Source of the DNA: Epiperipatus broadwayi
Taxonomy: Eukaryota; Onychophora; Udeonychophora; Euonychophora; Peripatidae
DNA: 64,000 bases
Direction: 5' to 3'
Assembly (NCBI GenBank): GCA_028023455.1
Contig: JAQFVV010006509.1
Location: 186,001 to 250,000 of the forward strand
Under the pieces are notes generated by a model. The model was not told the DNA's origin. It did not search any database and saw only the letters and a program-made list of their open reading frames with translations. The position numbers and the translations under genes are program-made. The stretch's first letter is position 1. Every line of letters begins with the position of its first letter. Below, piece after piece: positions 25,773 to 38,589 of the stretch.

Positions 25773-28003
25773 CAATCAAAAGAATAATCTAATACATTAT
25801 TGCTTTAATTAGTGGTAAAGAATTGACCAACAAATATTACATTTTAAGATAATTTATTTTAACTAAACATTTATTATTCTAATTTTAATTACTTATATGA
25901 AACTTAATTAAATGACACAATGACTTATCATAACCTCAGACTCTCACATATACAATAGCAATATAATATAGCAAAGAATATTAAATAATACAAGACATTT
26001 TAAAATACATGAAATCAATATAAAATATCCTAAAGCATTAACATACATGATATTTCAAAAACACTCACATCCATTTTTTCTTTATGCATGCTATAGAGTT
26101 CATTTATTAATTGACTCTGGGAGGCTTTAAGGATTGCAATGGCTACTTTAATATCAGAAATGGAAATAATAAAATTTCCTTATTAACCATAGGATTTGAA
26201 CATGACTTCTTGCTGGTTGTTGCTTCATGTGGAAATCTTTCCAACTGGTTAAATTTGAGGTTTTCTGGAGGTTTAATGCTTATTATTCCATGGCATTTTT
26301 CTTTGAGATAGCTAAACATTCCTGGTTATTTTTCCAGTTGCTAAACAGGCATCACTTTTATCAGGCAAATTGGCTTTTTCATTTACTCAGACTGGAGATT
26401 CCAGTGGCTATTGGCACTGCATGGCCTTTACTAACAAATGTGTGAGAAGACTGAGAACTGATTGAGTAACTGTGAATGAACTCAACTGACTGATTGATGA
26501 AAATCCAGACTATTTATATAATGACCTGTTCTCACTTTGGTAATTGGTTTTTATGTCCACCATTTGTGGTTAAAATTACTCCACTGTTCTTGAATACATT
26601 CCTTAGATATGCTTTTGATTATGTGTTTTCATTTGGTAGCCATTTCAAACTTGTTGTTTTGTGGATTTTGTTTAACTTAGCAGCCATTTCAAATTATGTT
26701 TATATCATTTATGAGCATATACAATATTTAAATCTTTAAGAGAATTTCAGTCACATGCTTTCATTTGTTTTTCTTTTCAATATTTTTAACACACACACAT
26801 TTATCACCATTATTTATGCACATGTATATTTTAAAATCAATTGGTTATTTAATTTTTAAAATTACTTTCCTTTTTTTTTTCTTTAACATTTTAAACAAAA
26901 AGAGAGAGAAAAGATTCATTTAAACTGCTATAGTTTTAACCTTTTCTAAACCAAATTATTTCCCCCCGAATTAGTTTTAAATTAATTTCTAAAACTTTAT
27001 GAATGACACAGGGTTTTTCTCTTCATTTGTAAAGAAAAACTTTTATAATGTATAAAATAAGCAAATGTGAAATCAGACTAAAAATTAGTCTGTAAAATAA
27101 AATGTTTGTAAAACTTTCATTCTGTAATTAATTTATATGATTTCAGACTGATAATAAAATTAAAATCAATAGTTTAATTAATTAAAAAAACTGTACAGGG
27201 TCTTAGTGAGGTTGCTTAGATGAATCTGAGCAAAATATCAAGATAACCAGAAATGTAAAATTAATTAAAAGACAGATTCAAGACAAGATAAAATAAAACA
27301 ATGAGAAAGTTAAGATATAAAATTTACATCTTTGTTATTGTTCTTCAGTTGGGTTTGTATTATTGTTATATGGTCAAGTCTGCATTTTGTGATCAAATTA
27401 TGTCAGTCGTCAATTTATTATTAGTTTGGAGTTCGGGTTTTTTCTAAAGAATGCAGAATATTCAGAGATTGTAAATGCAGTAGTAAGACAATCATTACTG
27501 CTATGGTCAACATTAATGGACAGCCACATAAGCCATGAATGTGTTTGACAGGGCTTCATCTCCCAAGCCTTCAGCAATCACCTGTGCTCAACTAAACCAA
27601 TGCCTGAAACAAATGTCTAGATAGTGAATTAATGCTGCTGCTAATCTCTCTCTCCCATTATTGATTAAAAAAATGAAAAATAAGCACTGGAACCATTGAT
27701 GGAGACCAAATAGCCAACTGATTGGACACTGACAGCCATAAAAACTTAGGTAAAGATAATTTAAAATATATAGACTTTATTTCAAGTGAATGAAGTTTAA
27801 TTAATGGACTATTATAACTATAGTCTAAAATAATCTTTAATTGTTATAGTGTGCTAAATATATATTGTGTGTGTAAATAAATATTAATGTCTGCTTTAAT
27901 TGTTATTTCATCTATTTTTTCTTTTTCTCTTATCACTGTGTCACTGATAATTTAATGTAAAGTTATGTGTTAAGTAAATATGCTGGACTCTGAAACAGAA
28001 TGT
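25773..28003. other. Spacer between the inverted 270-bp repeats
   Basis: No convincing gene. The stretch 26090-26480 is less AT-rich and carries overlapping plus-strand open frames (26111-26311 and 26227-26445). A third frame lies at 26494-26739. Their predicted products are Trp/Phe-rich with no known motif and overlap each other in different frames, so I read them as non-coding repeat DNA. 27490-27660 is another less AT-rich stretch of unknown origin. Confidence 0.45.
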
Positions 28004-28289
28004 GAGCTGGTCATGAAATATTTCAAGTGCTGGATTGTGGTTCATCATTTAAAGTATGCTGATTATATAACTTATGATTGGATGGTGCCTGAGGTTGATC
28101 CTCAAAACAAATAAAATTCTTTGGATGGCAGAGGTTTGAATCTAACAGCCAAAGTGGGCTACAGTCTGGGAAGTTGATGATGTTATGCCTCTGCATAGCT
28201 TGATCTAACTGTGAGTATTGTTGATGGCCCTGCTATCAATAGTATTCTCACCTCTGCTTGAAGGGCCCATTCATTCATGTAATATTAAT
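28004..28289 (+). repeat. Dispersed 270-bp repeat, copy 2
   Basis: Plus-strand partner of 25500-25772 in opposite orientation, about 2.2 kb away. It is slightly longer because of small indels near 28060-28120. Confidence 0.82.
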
Positions 28290-28362
28290 AATATAAAATT
28301 AAAAAATTATGTTAAATAAGATGATTAAACCCAATTAAACAACATCTTTAAAATGGACCTGG

Positions 28363-28454
<92 letters not shown>
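28363..28454. repeat. (TA)n microsatellite, two blocks
   Basis: Two TA tracts separated by 'aatacctt'. They abut the outer arm of the foldback element that follows. Confidence 0.95.
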
Positions 28455-28456
<2 letters not shown>

Positions 28457-29202
28457 GGTGTATAATTATCCATTTAAGACAACTTAATTAAAAAGCTCTT
28501 AACCTAGAACAAATACCGCTGGCCTAAATTCAAGGTAAATTGACAGCCCGTTATATCAAAAAGGAGGATTCCTTTTTAAATGCCAACCTAGTTCTAATAT
28601 AGTGATGAAAGTACTGCAGTTTACATTTATAATTAAGAAATCATAGTATAACATTTTTTATTGCTACATAATAAACCCCTATACCAGTAGTTTATATATT
28701 GTAAAACACCATTTTAATGGATGTTTTTTGATGGAAATCTTTAATGTGTGGACTTATCTATCTGAATCAACATAATTAGAAAGCATGTAATCTGTCACTT
28801 TGATTATTTGTCTGGGACAGTTGATCTAGGTTAATCGCTTTCTAATTAAGTTGATTTAAATGAATAACTCCACACATTAAAAATTTCTATCAAAAACATT
28901 CATTAAAAATATTGTATTACAAAATTTAACCTACCTTTGGAGTGGTTATTATATAGTAAGAAAATTAAAAAGTTTGTCAATCTTTGATTTTTTACACCCA
29001 TAAATATAAAGCACAATACTTTGATTTCTATATTAGATCTCGATGGGCATTTAAAAGAGGGGTTTTCCATTTTAAATCCTTTATTGGGATTCTTCTTTGG
29101 ATGCATCAGACTCTCAGTTACTCTGACTATTGGCTTTCTAATTAAGTTGATTTAAATGGATAATTACACCCATTAAATACATTCATTAAAATACTGTATT
29201 AC
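28455..29202. mobile_element. Foldback (MITE-like) element with nested hairpin
   Basis: Outer arms: 28455-28497 is the reverse complement of about 29132-29172. Inner arms: 28700-28784 pairs with 28836-28917 over about 80 bases, with a loop of about 50. The right inner arm and the right outer arm (29132-29202) are also direct repeats of each other; the second lacks about 15 bases. Non-coding. The layout fits a foldback or MITE family in which one copy has inserted in, or been duplicated within, another. The open frame at 28903-29106 has no recognisable motif. Confidence 0.75.
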
Positions 29203-30048
29203 TATATATGCATATATAAAAAACATATCTTGTGGGTTCATCCTAGTTAAAGGAATTTAAATATTGATATTCCAACATTTTGACTTGATAACACAAGTCA
29301 TCCACTGGATGATATACTAGCTGTTCTTGTGGCTTTATTTGCATTAATAGAAAATACCCACTTTTTTAAGCAATTAACTGCTACATATCAAATATTTTAA
29401 AAAAGAAAAGCTTCCAATTTCATCAAGATTGGGGCAATATTTTTTGTGTTATTAAATAAGAAACATATAAACCAATTTCCAAATATATATTTATAATACA
29501 TGTCATAGGTGAAATATAAACAATAAGAAATGATTCCTGAATTCTTTGTCTAAGAGTTCTAATATTTATCCTGTTTGTTGACTGCAATTTTTAAAATATA
29601 TAATAGAGTTTGATATGATTCAGTACTTATGCTGCTCAACAATCATACTCACCTGCATGTGGGACAATCTGTTTTACTAAAATGACTCTGAAAACCAATA
29701 ATTCTTGGTATAAGGAATCCATATCTTTATCATGATAATGGTCTCTTAGAAGGGCAGATGAGTTAATCCAGTATTAGGTCACCCTTTTGTACTTGATTGA
29801 AATAAATCTCTAATGTTGGATGAATCTAAGAATGATCAAATGACATTAGGATGTAGAAAGTAATAGAAAACCACTACATTAAAGATATTCAGACATCCCA
29901 TAATAAGCATCTATACAAAAATAAATATTAAGTTATTTTACCATTCATGGAATTCATTTACTAAGATGCAATAGGAATAAAAAAGGGAATCCAATCAATT
30001 CATCTGTTTACAATTTTTTCTTGTAAATAAATTATACTATTGATAGTT
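29203..30048. other. AT-rich DNA with a worn repeat 3' end
   Basis: No gene. At 29390-29500 a 'tttcatcaagatt...gttattaaataagaaa' stretch ends in TA-rich sequence. It resembles 'ttcatcaagattt...gttagaaagtaac' near 39870, so it is probably the 3' part of the same dispersed repeat. Confidence 0.45.
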
Positions 30049-30650
30049 AGTTGGAATGTAAGATCATTATGGAGGCATTGGATTAAAAAAAGTTAAGAAG
30101 TCAATAATAAATATAAATTAAATATATGTGTTTGTGAAACTAAATGGATGGGCAAGGATAATTTTAAATCAGAAGATTTCAAAATAATTTATAATGGTGA
30201 TAAGTCTTAAAATAGTGTTATCATTATATTAAAAGTTAAATAGATAAATAATGTATTTAACCCTTATCATGTAAATTATAGAACTTTAATGATTAATATA
30301 AAAGCTGATCCAGTGGATACAGTACTAATATAGACATATTTTTCTATTACTAATAGTAATGATAAAGAAGTTAAAAATATTTATAAAAGATTAGAAGAAT
30401 ATTAGAATTTGTCAGTGATAGTAATAATAATATTTTAATGAGAAATTTTAAAGCATCTGTGGGTTTACATACATATTTCATATATGTAGGAGAATTGGTT
30501 TAGGTCATATAAATTCATAAGAATTTTGTAATCAGCATGAAAGAGTAACATTCAATACATTTAATGTTGTGCCTAAATGAGGATAAAATAATATTTACAT
30601 AAAATAATAAAACATGAGCAATTAAAAATTGACTATGGCAAAGCACTTTT
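30049..30650 (+). pseudogene. LINE endonuclease fossil
   Basis: Translating the plus strand from 30049 gives one frame with only a few stops to about 30405. In order it shows WNVRSLW, CVCETKWMG with the metal-binding Glu of the APE-type endonuclease, NFKSEDFKIIYNGD, a VNYRTLMINIK strand, TYFSITNSNDKEV (the 'TYAPT' equivalent) and IYKRLEEY. After a frameshift near 30410, RNFKASVGL occupies the place of the GDFNA..G motif; the catalytic Asp is replaced. This is the order of the apurinic-type endonuclease that starts many LINE ORF2 proteins. No reverse transcriptase follows, so this is a dead fragment. It lies on the opposite strand from the 53.8-58.2 kb LINE and reads as a different family member. 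Confidence 0.78.
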
Positions 30651-30779
30651 ATAAGCAATGTTGCATGTCAAAGAAAAATAGTTTTAATTTAAATAGTAAA
30701 ATTTTAACATTCTTTATGAAATAGAAAAGTTAATTAAATTTCACTTGCACCATATCTGAATGTTAAATATATTTAAACT

Positions 30780-30905
30780 AAAATACTAAAAATTTAATGT
30801 AAATGAAAATTTTCATTATTTGGATTTTTTGCTGTACCCATGGTTTGCTCATGTCAAAATTACTACTGTAATGCATTTTTATATTGGAAATTAACAAGAT
30901 TTTAA
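30780..30905 (+). repeat. Fragment of the AT-rich dispersed repeat
   Basis: The blocks 'attttcattattt', 'ttgctgtaccc' and 'catttttatattggaaatta' recur in the same order at 39432-39480 and 38675-38700. Old copy, family unknown. Confidence 0.5.
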
Positions 30906-31039
30906 AACAGTAGGTACCATAAAAATAAGCAGGAAAAATATTTAATATTCATCAATATGTAGCTGTTTCAATGGCTTATATATTGAATTGATGATTACAA
31001 CTTTGACACATCTTTTATATTGTAAATAATAATATACTA

Positions 31040-31075
31040 TTCATAAACAGCAGTATAATATATATATATATTGTC
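31040..31075 (+). repeat. Short repeat shared with 38424-38458
   Basis: Both sites read 'taaacagcagtataatatat' followed by a TA run and 'tttcacct/gtcacct'. It may be the edge of a dispersed element whose body diverges. What follows here (31076-31200) contains 'aataaactctc' and 'gggggcaccaaa', reminiscent of an LTR end, but I cannot demonstrate an LTR. Confidence 0.5.
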
Positions 31076-31290
31076 ACCTCAACTTTCTCCGTGCACTCTT
31101 TTACTTAGTTAATCTCAATAAACTCTCATTTATTTCAAGTAGCTAGTCAATTGAATTTTATGCTTTAGGATCAAATGTATACTGGGGGCACCAAATTGCA
31201 GCTATAAATTGTAATGCCCACTGGAGATCATCATCATTAGTCAATTTAGGACTATAGGAGATACTGGAGAAAGTAATTAAATTGTCTCTC

Positions 31291-31293
31291 AAT

Positions 31294-31336
<43 letters not shown>

Positions 31337-31344
31337 TAATATTT

Positions 31345-31414
<70 letters not shown>
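31291..31414. repeat. Compound (TA)n-(AAT)n microsatellite
   Basis: A TA tract to about 31332, a short AT-rich junction, then about 25 AAT units to 31414. Confidence 0.96.
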
Positions 31415-34400
31415 TTGATAAAACCATTCAATCTATGTGGTCTTAATTTCAAACCTAGCATTAGTCATGCAAATATTTCATGATAAATTTATGATAAAAT
31501 TTATAATAATGAGACAACTTTCTTCCACAACTTTATTACAAATATCTGATCTCGAGTGGTACTACAAAATATTGTATACAGTTCTCATTTATATCTGACT
31601 GGAAATAACTCAGTAATTAATGCAGAGAACTCATAATCTATGTTCATAATATAAAATCATTATTTAATTTAGTACTAGATAAAATTTATCACAAATAAAT
31701 CCTCCCCATTTAATCCCATTACTTTATTTTTCATTCTCAGCATCTATCACTTTCAATAGCCACAATTATATAACACGGAATGTCTGTGTTATGTTCTCTA
31801 ATCTGAGAATCTGTAATCTTATTTCTCTAACACACATATATCTTTAGATCAACTATCAATTCATGATCCCTATTTTCATAATAGTAGAATAATTTATTAT
31901 AGTATGATAATGTTGTTATAATAAGCTACTTGACTTCCAAACTAGCTCTTAGACTAATAATTGAACTGCTCTTTCTCAAGGTCTAGATCTGTCAAGAGGT
32001 GCCCACATAAGTGATTACACTGTAATGGATATGATCCCATATATGCTAAATAAATTTTAATACAAGTTCAATAGTGGGAATCACTCTAAACACCGAGAGC
32101 AGGAAAGGGATTTTATGTCTGCTCCCAATATTCACAACATTACAATGAATCAAAAGATTAAATTTATTAAACTTAACTTAACTATTCCCTGTCATCTTTA
32201 TTCTATTATTTCTAATCTATTTTTAATTAATAACCTTAATAATTTTATTTTGCTAAAGTAAACTATGGAAGTAAACCATGGACATCAATCAGATAAATCA
32301 ATCAAAATTTACTTATGAAATTAAATTACGGAAATAATCATAAGTTAGATTAGGCAAATTAATTATAACAATAAATTATGTGAAAATGAAGTCTATAAAA
32401 TGACTTATATAAAATGAATTATATTAATCGAATATAGAAATATTCACGACAAATTTAATACTGTAAATCAATCATGGAAATAAATTATTAATATCAAATT
32501 AACTATGTGAATCGAATATGGAAACAATATGATAATGACTACTGCAAATCGATCTTGGAAATAAAGTATCATTATAAAATAAATAATTAAATTTAAATAT
32601 AAACTAATATTACCTTAAATATAGGTGCTGGATATATAGATTCTGGAGATATTTGAAACACCAAAACACAAAACACAATGTAATCTTATAACAATAGTAA
32701 ACTTTATTACATTAACAATAATGATAAAATCAAAACAAAAACACACTAAATTATAATATTGTTACACAAATATATGCTTCTGATCTATTCAGGACTATTA
32801 TTCAAATACATGTTTGAGTTAACTAATTTCTTGGATGACTCACTTCTTGTTTTGACCCATTCATTTATTAAATAAATAATTAATAATAATAATAAATACA
32901 AACGCTGGAGACAGAATTCCGTATATTTTTAGCTTTAAGAAAACTTATCTTGAAAGAGAAGAAAACCTACAAATCTCTACTTCCCCCTCCTTTTATTGTA
33001 AACATTGTCCATTGGACTATTCCAAAATAGTATATTTGTTTCAATTATTCTAACTAGCAATGTGAAATAATCTTAAATTTCTAAATCATTTTATCAGGAA
33101 AATAATTTTCACATTTCCAATGAAGAAGGATTATATGTCATAAAATTACCCTACTAATTTTGCAAACGGGTTTCAATTCAAAACCCACACTTTACATTCA
33201 TGCTTGTCAGATCTTTACATTTTGACTGTATATATCTTACTTAGGTCAGTATGTCCACTCAGCTTGATGACCTCAATTTACCATTATTCAAAAAAAATCA
33301 ATACAGATCGGTTAGTTTATTAATTAAAATCTTTGTCATTCTTCATCATACATATACATCTGACTGAATCCTTATCCTTTCCGGGCAACGTTGTTCTGTC
33401 CCATGTAAGAAAACTCTCTTCATATTACACATCACCATGCAGTGTCTATAATGTGCACACAGCCACACACTCTTGATAAGGGAAATAACAAAAACAACAA
33501 CATCAACTTCAACTTAAACTATTTGCTTGAGCCAGGGAGAGCTCTTTCCTAAGATCCAGAATTGTGTAAAGAGCTTCTCTTAGACACCTATTCCCTATAT
33601 TGGCTTGCAACATTTTCTATACTTAAACAGTAACTTTATTAATAATTCCCTATCTTAACAAATAAATGGAGAGAAACTTAGTCCTCCAACTGCCATGGTA
33701 TCTAAATCAGGAGACAGCTATTTCCCATCTATTGGGTGGTAGGATTACTTTACATTAGTAATGACAAGCATTTATAGCTTTAAATATGCCCACACATACA
33801 TCGATTCCAGCCTAGATAAATGACAAAGACTAACCAGATCCCAAATCAATACATATATGAATTATTTCAATTTTAACCAGTCAAGCCAACAACATACCCA
33901 ATATCTATATCAATAACAGATCAACACTCACAGCATAATAATGGGTTTTATGACCATCCTCTCATTCTTCATATCTACTATTAAGCACAAATTAAAATTT
34001 TGTTAAGAATAATAAAATATTTATATCATTTCTCTCTTTACTTTTAAGTCTAAATTTACGTGAGCATCTATACTTAAATGGTATCAAAATCATTTTCTTT
34101 TCTTTCCTTCACACATTTTAAACATAAACAAAATATTAAATTAAATAATCTAGTGATCAGAGTGTGACATAGCATATAAACAAAATGAAATATAATAATA
34201 ATAAAAATAAACAAATGACATATTATATAAATGAAATAAAATAAAGAATAAATATCAACATTACAGATAGTCTCTTTAAACTTCTTTTCCTTCCACTGTC
34301 CATTAATCAATTAATATGTTTAGTTCATTTTACTTGAGATAGCTATACAATGGCATGTCAGACAGTTATTTTAATTAAATGTGTATAGAATGCACAGACA

Positions 34401-34417
34401 GTCATTTGAATCAAGTT
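31415..34417. other. AT-rich DNA, weak tandem similarity only
   Basis: No gene recognised. Between 32260 and 32590 phrases such as 'aatcgaatat.gaaa', 'gcaaatc.atc.tggaaataaa' and 'aattatg' recur at roughly 83-bp spacing, suggesting a decayed minisatellite. The minus-strand open frame at 34074-34310 is hydrophobic and low-complexity. Confidence 0.45.
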
Positions 34418-34511
34418 AAATCAAAATTGTAGATAGTTATTTAAATCAAAATTGTAGATAGTTATTTTAAATCAAAATTGTAGATAGTTATTTTAAATCA
34501 AAATGTAGATA
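34418..34511. repeat. 28-30 bp tandem repeat, about three units
   Basis: Unit 'tcaaaattgtagatagttat' plus 'tttaaa', repeated three times almost perfectly, with a truncated fourth unit. Confidence 0.93.
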
Positions 34512-37500
34512 CAGGATAGTTAATAAATTTTAAAAAGTTCTGTTGGTTACCTTCCAGTTGATGAGTTCTCCCTGGGTTTGAATTCACTTTGTTCTCCTTT
34601 CCTCTTCCTTTCCATTTAAAGGTTCAAATTATAGGCAATAAGCAGTTTGTGATTACTAACATGAATTAACTCTTTTTAAAACATTATACAGAAGATTGCT
34701 GCAGTTCTTTAAACGAATTTTAAAGAGCCATATAATTATTATAATCTGAATTGGTCTTTTAATTTGATAAAAGAAATTTGACAATTCTCTCCTTGCAGGA
34801 AATTTTATAAGCAGACTGGATAAATTGTGACATTCAACAGAAAATATCTTATCAAAAGTTGACCTCTTCATAATTAATTTTGAGAAAAAGAGATATGCAC
34901 CATTTTTAGAAGAATTAGAAATTCATATTTTGGTCTCCTATACAACTTAACTTCATTATCAAATTCTGAGAAAGAAAATTAAAAACTTGGAGAAAAAAAA
35001 ATACCTTTAGAGATATTACTTTTTAGTTAGTTAGCTCAGTTCTCAATCAGCAAAAGTTTCTTCCCTTTACCTCTCTCTTTCCAGTTTTTATAGGATAAAA
35101 GGAAAAAAACAGATGCTCCCCCCCCCAGTGGTTCCCTTCAAGTCTAATCAAAAAAATCCCTACTCAGAACAAACAATGACTCTTAAGTGTTACTATTAAC
35201 AACTTCATCTGATTTGAAACCAGATCTCTTTAATTAACACATTGATGACCAAATTTAGTCAACGAAACTCTAATTAAAAAATTAAGCCTACTAACAATTT
35301 TCTTGTCAAACAAAGGTTACATTCACTGAATCTAAATAATTTCTTATTTAGATTTACATTTTAAATAATATAGAAAATTATGTCAAATTTTTATAAAGGA
35401 AAGGAAAAAAAATCAAACCCATATATCTGTATCACACACACACACACATGTGCAGACCATCCAATAGCAAACTGATTATTCAGATTATATGAACACAAAT
35501 ATCCATCATAATTTCTTATAATTACAAGCATAAAATCAATTATAATTTCTGATAATCATAAACATAAATATTCACTATAATCTCCCATAACCTCAAACTT
35601 ATTCTCTAGAAAGAAACTGTTAACTAAAGCCACTGACAATCGATTCAATCTTAATTCTCATCAACTCTTTAGTAATAGATATCATTCACAAGACTTTATC
35701 CTTCTATATATTTATTCCTATTATTATATTAAAAATCAACACCCCCAACCACATTTTATACAAACACAAACTGTCTCTATATATGTTACTTTTGAGCTAT
35801 ATAGCCATTACTTTCTCAAATAAAACCTTTAACTTTTCTTATATCAAAAAAAAAAAAAATTTCCACAATTACTTCATTTTATTATATTTGGTTTATAGAT
35901 GGAATAAACCAAAGGGCTACAATATATATATTGTAAATATCGATAAGACTATCTATATTTTAAAAATTATCATTTGTTATATAAAAAAAAACCTCTTTGA
36001 GTTGATGTTTATATATGAAGTATTATTATTGTTTATGGTTATTAGGTATAGTTATTGTTTGAAGTTATTATTTTATTTATATGTTGATGGTACATCATTA
36101 TGAATATTTAATTATTATAAATAAATGAAGACATATAAATTGTTGATTATATAAAAAAATTATTTTATTTGCAGTGATTATTAAAAAAATGCAATATTAT
36201 TATTTATGTATATTTTTAAATCTGTCAAATAAATTTTCAATTTAATATTTTATATATATATGCTTGATATTTTATTTTTTTTAATGTTAATTGTTTAAAA
36301 TAAAACATGTGTAACAATGGTTTTCAAAACAGCATTTTCTAGCACATGGAACAACAGCAACAAAAAAAACACAAAAAAAGAAGCCATTATTATTATTAGG
36401 ATAGTTATTAAAAAACAAAAAGATAAAATTTGTTGAACTTTGTTTCTTTGAAATTACCATCCTTCAGAATATTGGAATAAGATAGATTTCTATGGTAAAT
36501 ACATAAATCATGACAGGCTAATAGAGATATATCACAGCCAAGAGGCTGCACCATTTTCTTTCATTTATTCCAAGGCAGTTTAAAAAGAAAAACTAAGAAA
36601 ATTTCAACACATGAATTTCATCGTGTTTGAAGCTGAAATTTGACATAGCTATTTGGAATCTATAATGGTCAATCTAATAATAATCTGGAGGTAACTAGAA
36701 TTAATATATTGGATTCAACATTTCAATTTATTTATTTATTTTTCAAGGAAATAAATTTTAGAAGGATAAAAATATACATACATCCAAGAATTGACAATTT
36801 TCTCTAACGTGATAGTTTCTTCACTTTAACTAGAATGCATTCTAATATTAGACGGATAAAGAAGTAAAACAATGGAATAAGTTGACTTTTGAAGGAAAAC
36901 TAACCAAGTGAACTTTGAAAGGTAGTAAATAATTTTATATGTATAAATGATATATAAATATATTTTTGAGATCGATATTTTTGTTTACTTTTATTTTTCA
37001 TTATAAAAATATAACGTTTTATAAATATTCAATTCAAGCATCCTCTTTTCTAACAGCAATAAATGTTTAACAGGTGTCAAAATTAACACTTAAGTAATTT
37101 AAAATCTTAAAGTATGGCTTATAAGTTTGGGTTGCATATGAGTTGTTATGTATATTTTAATAAGTAAATTTATATTCGCAAATTTAAAAAATTGTTTTAT
37201 TATTAATTTATTTCCATTTTTTTTTTAACTTTATATAATGATTCTTATGCATACCAAAACAATAATTTATATATATTTGCTGTATATAATATATTTTTTT
37301 TTATTATTTTAAATATCTGAAAAGTATAAATATGGATTTGTATTTATATTAATACCTACTTGTTAAGCACATATATGTCTTTATCTATTTAATATATATA
37401 TACTTATTGCAAGTATATATGTATATTTATTATTTGGGTTTGTATTTAAAACATTGATATTACCTAAAATTAAACCCTAATATAAAAATAAAGGATGTAC

Positions 37501-37839
37501 TATTTGTTTTATAAGTAATGCCTTTGTAATTTATTTGAAAGTGTATTAATATTTTATTCTTATTTTTCTTTTAATGCTAGAGTCATTATGAAATTAATTG
37601 AATTCACAATTTAATAGAGGATAACTTCATATTTCACTTATTGTTTAGTCTTTAGGCCACTTACACATATTATTATTCATTGATATGTTTAGATATACAT
37701 AAATTTACATAATAGATGTGTATATTGGATTTAATACAATTCCCTTTGTTTCTGATATATATTTGATTAGTTAGTCATATCAACCTTGAAAATAAATTAT
37801 AATGATAGATCTCATTGCTCTGTATGATTTTAGATTTAT
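34512..37839. other. AT-rich DNA without convincing gene
   Basis: The minus-strand frame at 34656-34871 (71 codons) and the plus-strand frame at 35783-36103 (106 codons) were examined. The second is the longest in the window, but it is Ile/Tyr/Phe/Lys-rich, spans a run of 13 A residues and a TA run, and shows no motif. A short (CA)n lies at 35435-35450 and a run of eight to nine C at 35117. 36420-36720 is a little less AT-rich but unassigned. Confidence 0.45.
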
Positions 37840-37959
37840 TTCATGTATAGCTAGTTGGAAGGGCATATAAACAATTCATTTAAATATAACTGGGATAATT
37901 TTGTTTTTCTTCATTTAAATCATACAATCTATTATATTAGGCTTTCTCAACAATTGGAT

Positions 37960-38385
37960 TCATTTAGATTATATATATTCCATTACGTTTATCATCCAAT
38001 GTTTGAAGCATTATTTTCTTCTCATATATTGATGTTCTGTTACATTTGAGGTATAATATGTTTATATGATATATTGTCCATTACATTTGGCACCACAAAC
38101 TGTTGGTCCCAGTTAACTGATGATTGGTATAATGGAGTAAAAGTATGTTCCATTACATTTGGATGCCACAACGTGGTCAGCATAATATGTTCGTTTAATT
38201 ATTCATAACATTTGGTGTCTCAAAGTTAGGGGCTTGGTTAACTAATGATTATTGTTGCAAGAGTTCATATGTTTATTTTCATTTGAGATCATATAAAGAT
38301 ACATTCCATTATATATCGCTTTCCCAATGTTTGGGGCCTTCTTTCTTCAATTTAAATGGAATGCAGCAAGTACATTCCATTACAA
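37960..38385 (+). repeat. Degenerate minisatellite, about 70-bp period
   Basis: 'ttccattac(a/g)ttt' or close variants occur near 37978, 38036, 38078, 38151, 38209, 38301 and 38374. They are followed in several units by 'ggcaccaca/ggatgccacaa/ggtgtctcaaa', 'gttaact.atgatt' and 'catatg/taatatg'. Spacing is mostly 60-85 bp. It is strongly decayed and ends in a TA tract. Confidence 0.65.
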
Positions 38386-38412
38386 TATATATATATATAT
38401 ATATATATGTAT
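38385..38412. repeat. (TA)n microsatellite
   Basis: TA run at the end of the degenerate minisatellite. Confidence 0.93.
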
Positions 38413-38423
38413 ATGGATATGTA

Positions 38424-38458
38424 AACAGCAGTATAATATATATATACATTTTCACCTT
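38424..38458 (+). repeat. Short repeat shared with 31040-31075
   Basis: See 31040-31075; same 'aaacagcagtataata' phrase followed by TA and 'ttcacct'. Confidence 0.5.
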
Positions 38459-38589
38459 TTAGGATTTCACTATAAATACATAGTAAAAATGAAATTTAAT
38501 AAATTAAAAATATATTTATAAAATCAAATTGCATCTCAATTTATCTCCATTTTTCTAATATGCATTTCAATACAGAGACCACAATTATT

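Noticed and set aside
26111-26739. Cluster of plus-strand open frames that might be exons
   Set aside because: Frames overlap each other, are Trp/Phe/Leu-rich and lack motifs; the stretch looks like non-coding repeat sequence.
31076-31300. Possible LTR end (aataaactctc, gggggcaccaaa)
   Set aside because: No paired LTR, no primer-binding site I can match to a tRNA with confidence, no gag-pol sequence nearby.
34656-34871. Minus-strand frame that looked faintly protein-like
   Set aside because: No family recognised and the surrounding sequence does not continue the frame.
35075-35110. Minus-strand TATAAAAA followed by a purine-rich stretch, like a core promoter
   Set aside because: TATA-like words are everywhere at this base composition and no transcript or gene lies downstream.
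35783-36103. Longest open frame in the window (106 codons, plus)
   Set aside because: Rich in Ile, Tyr, Phe and Lys, crosses a run of 13 A residues and a TA run, and shows no domain motif. Expected by chance in DNA this AT-rich.
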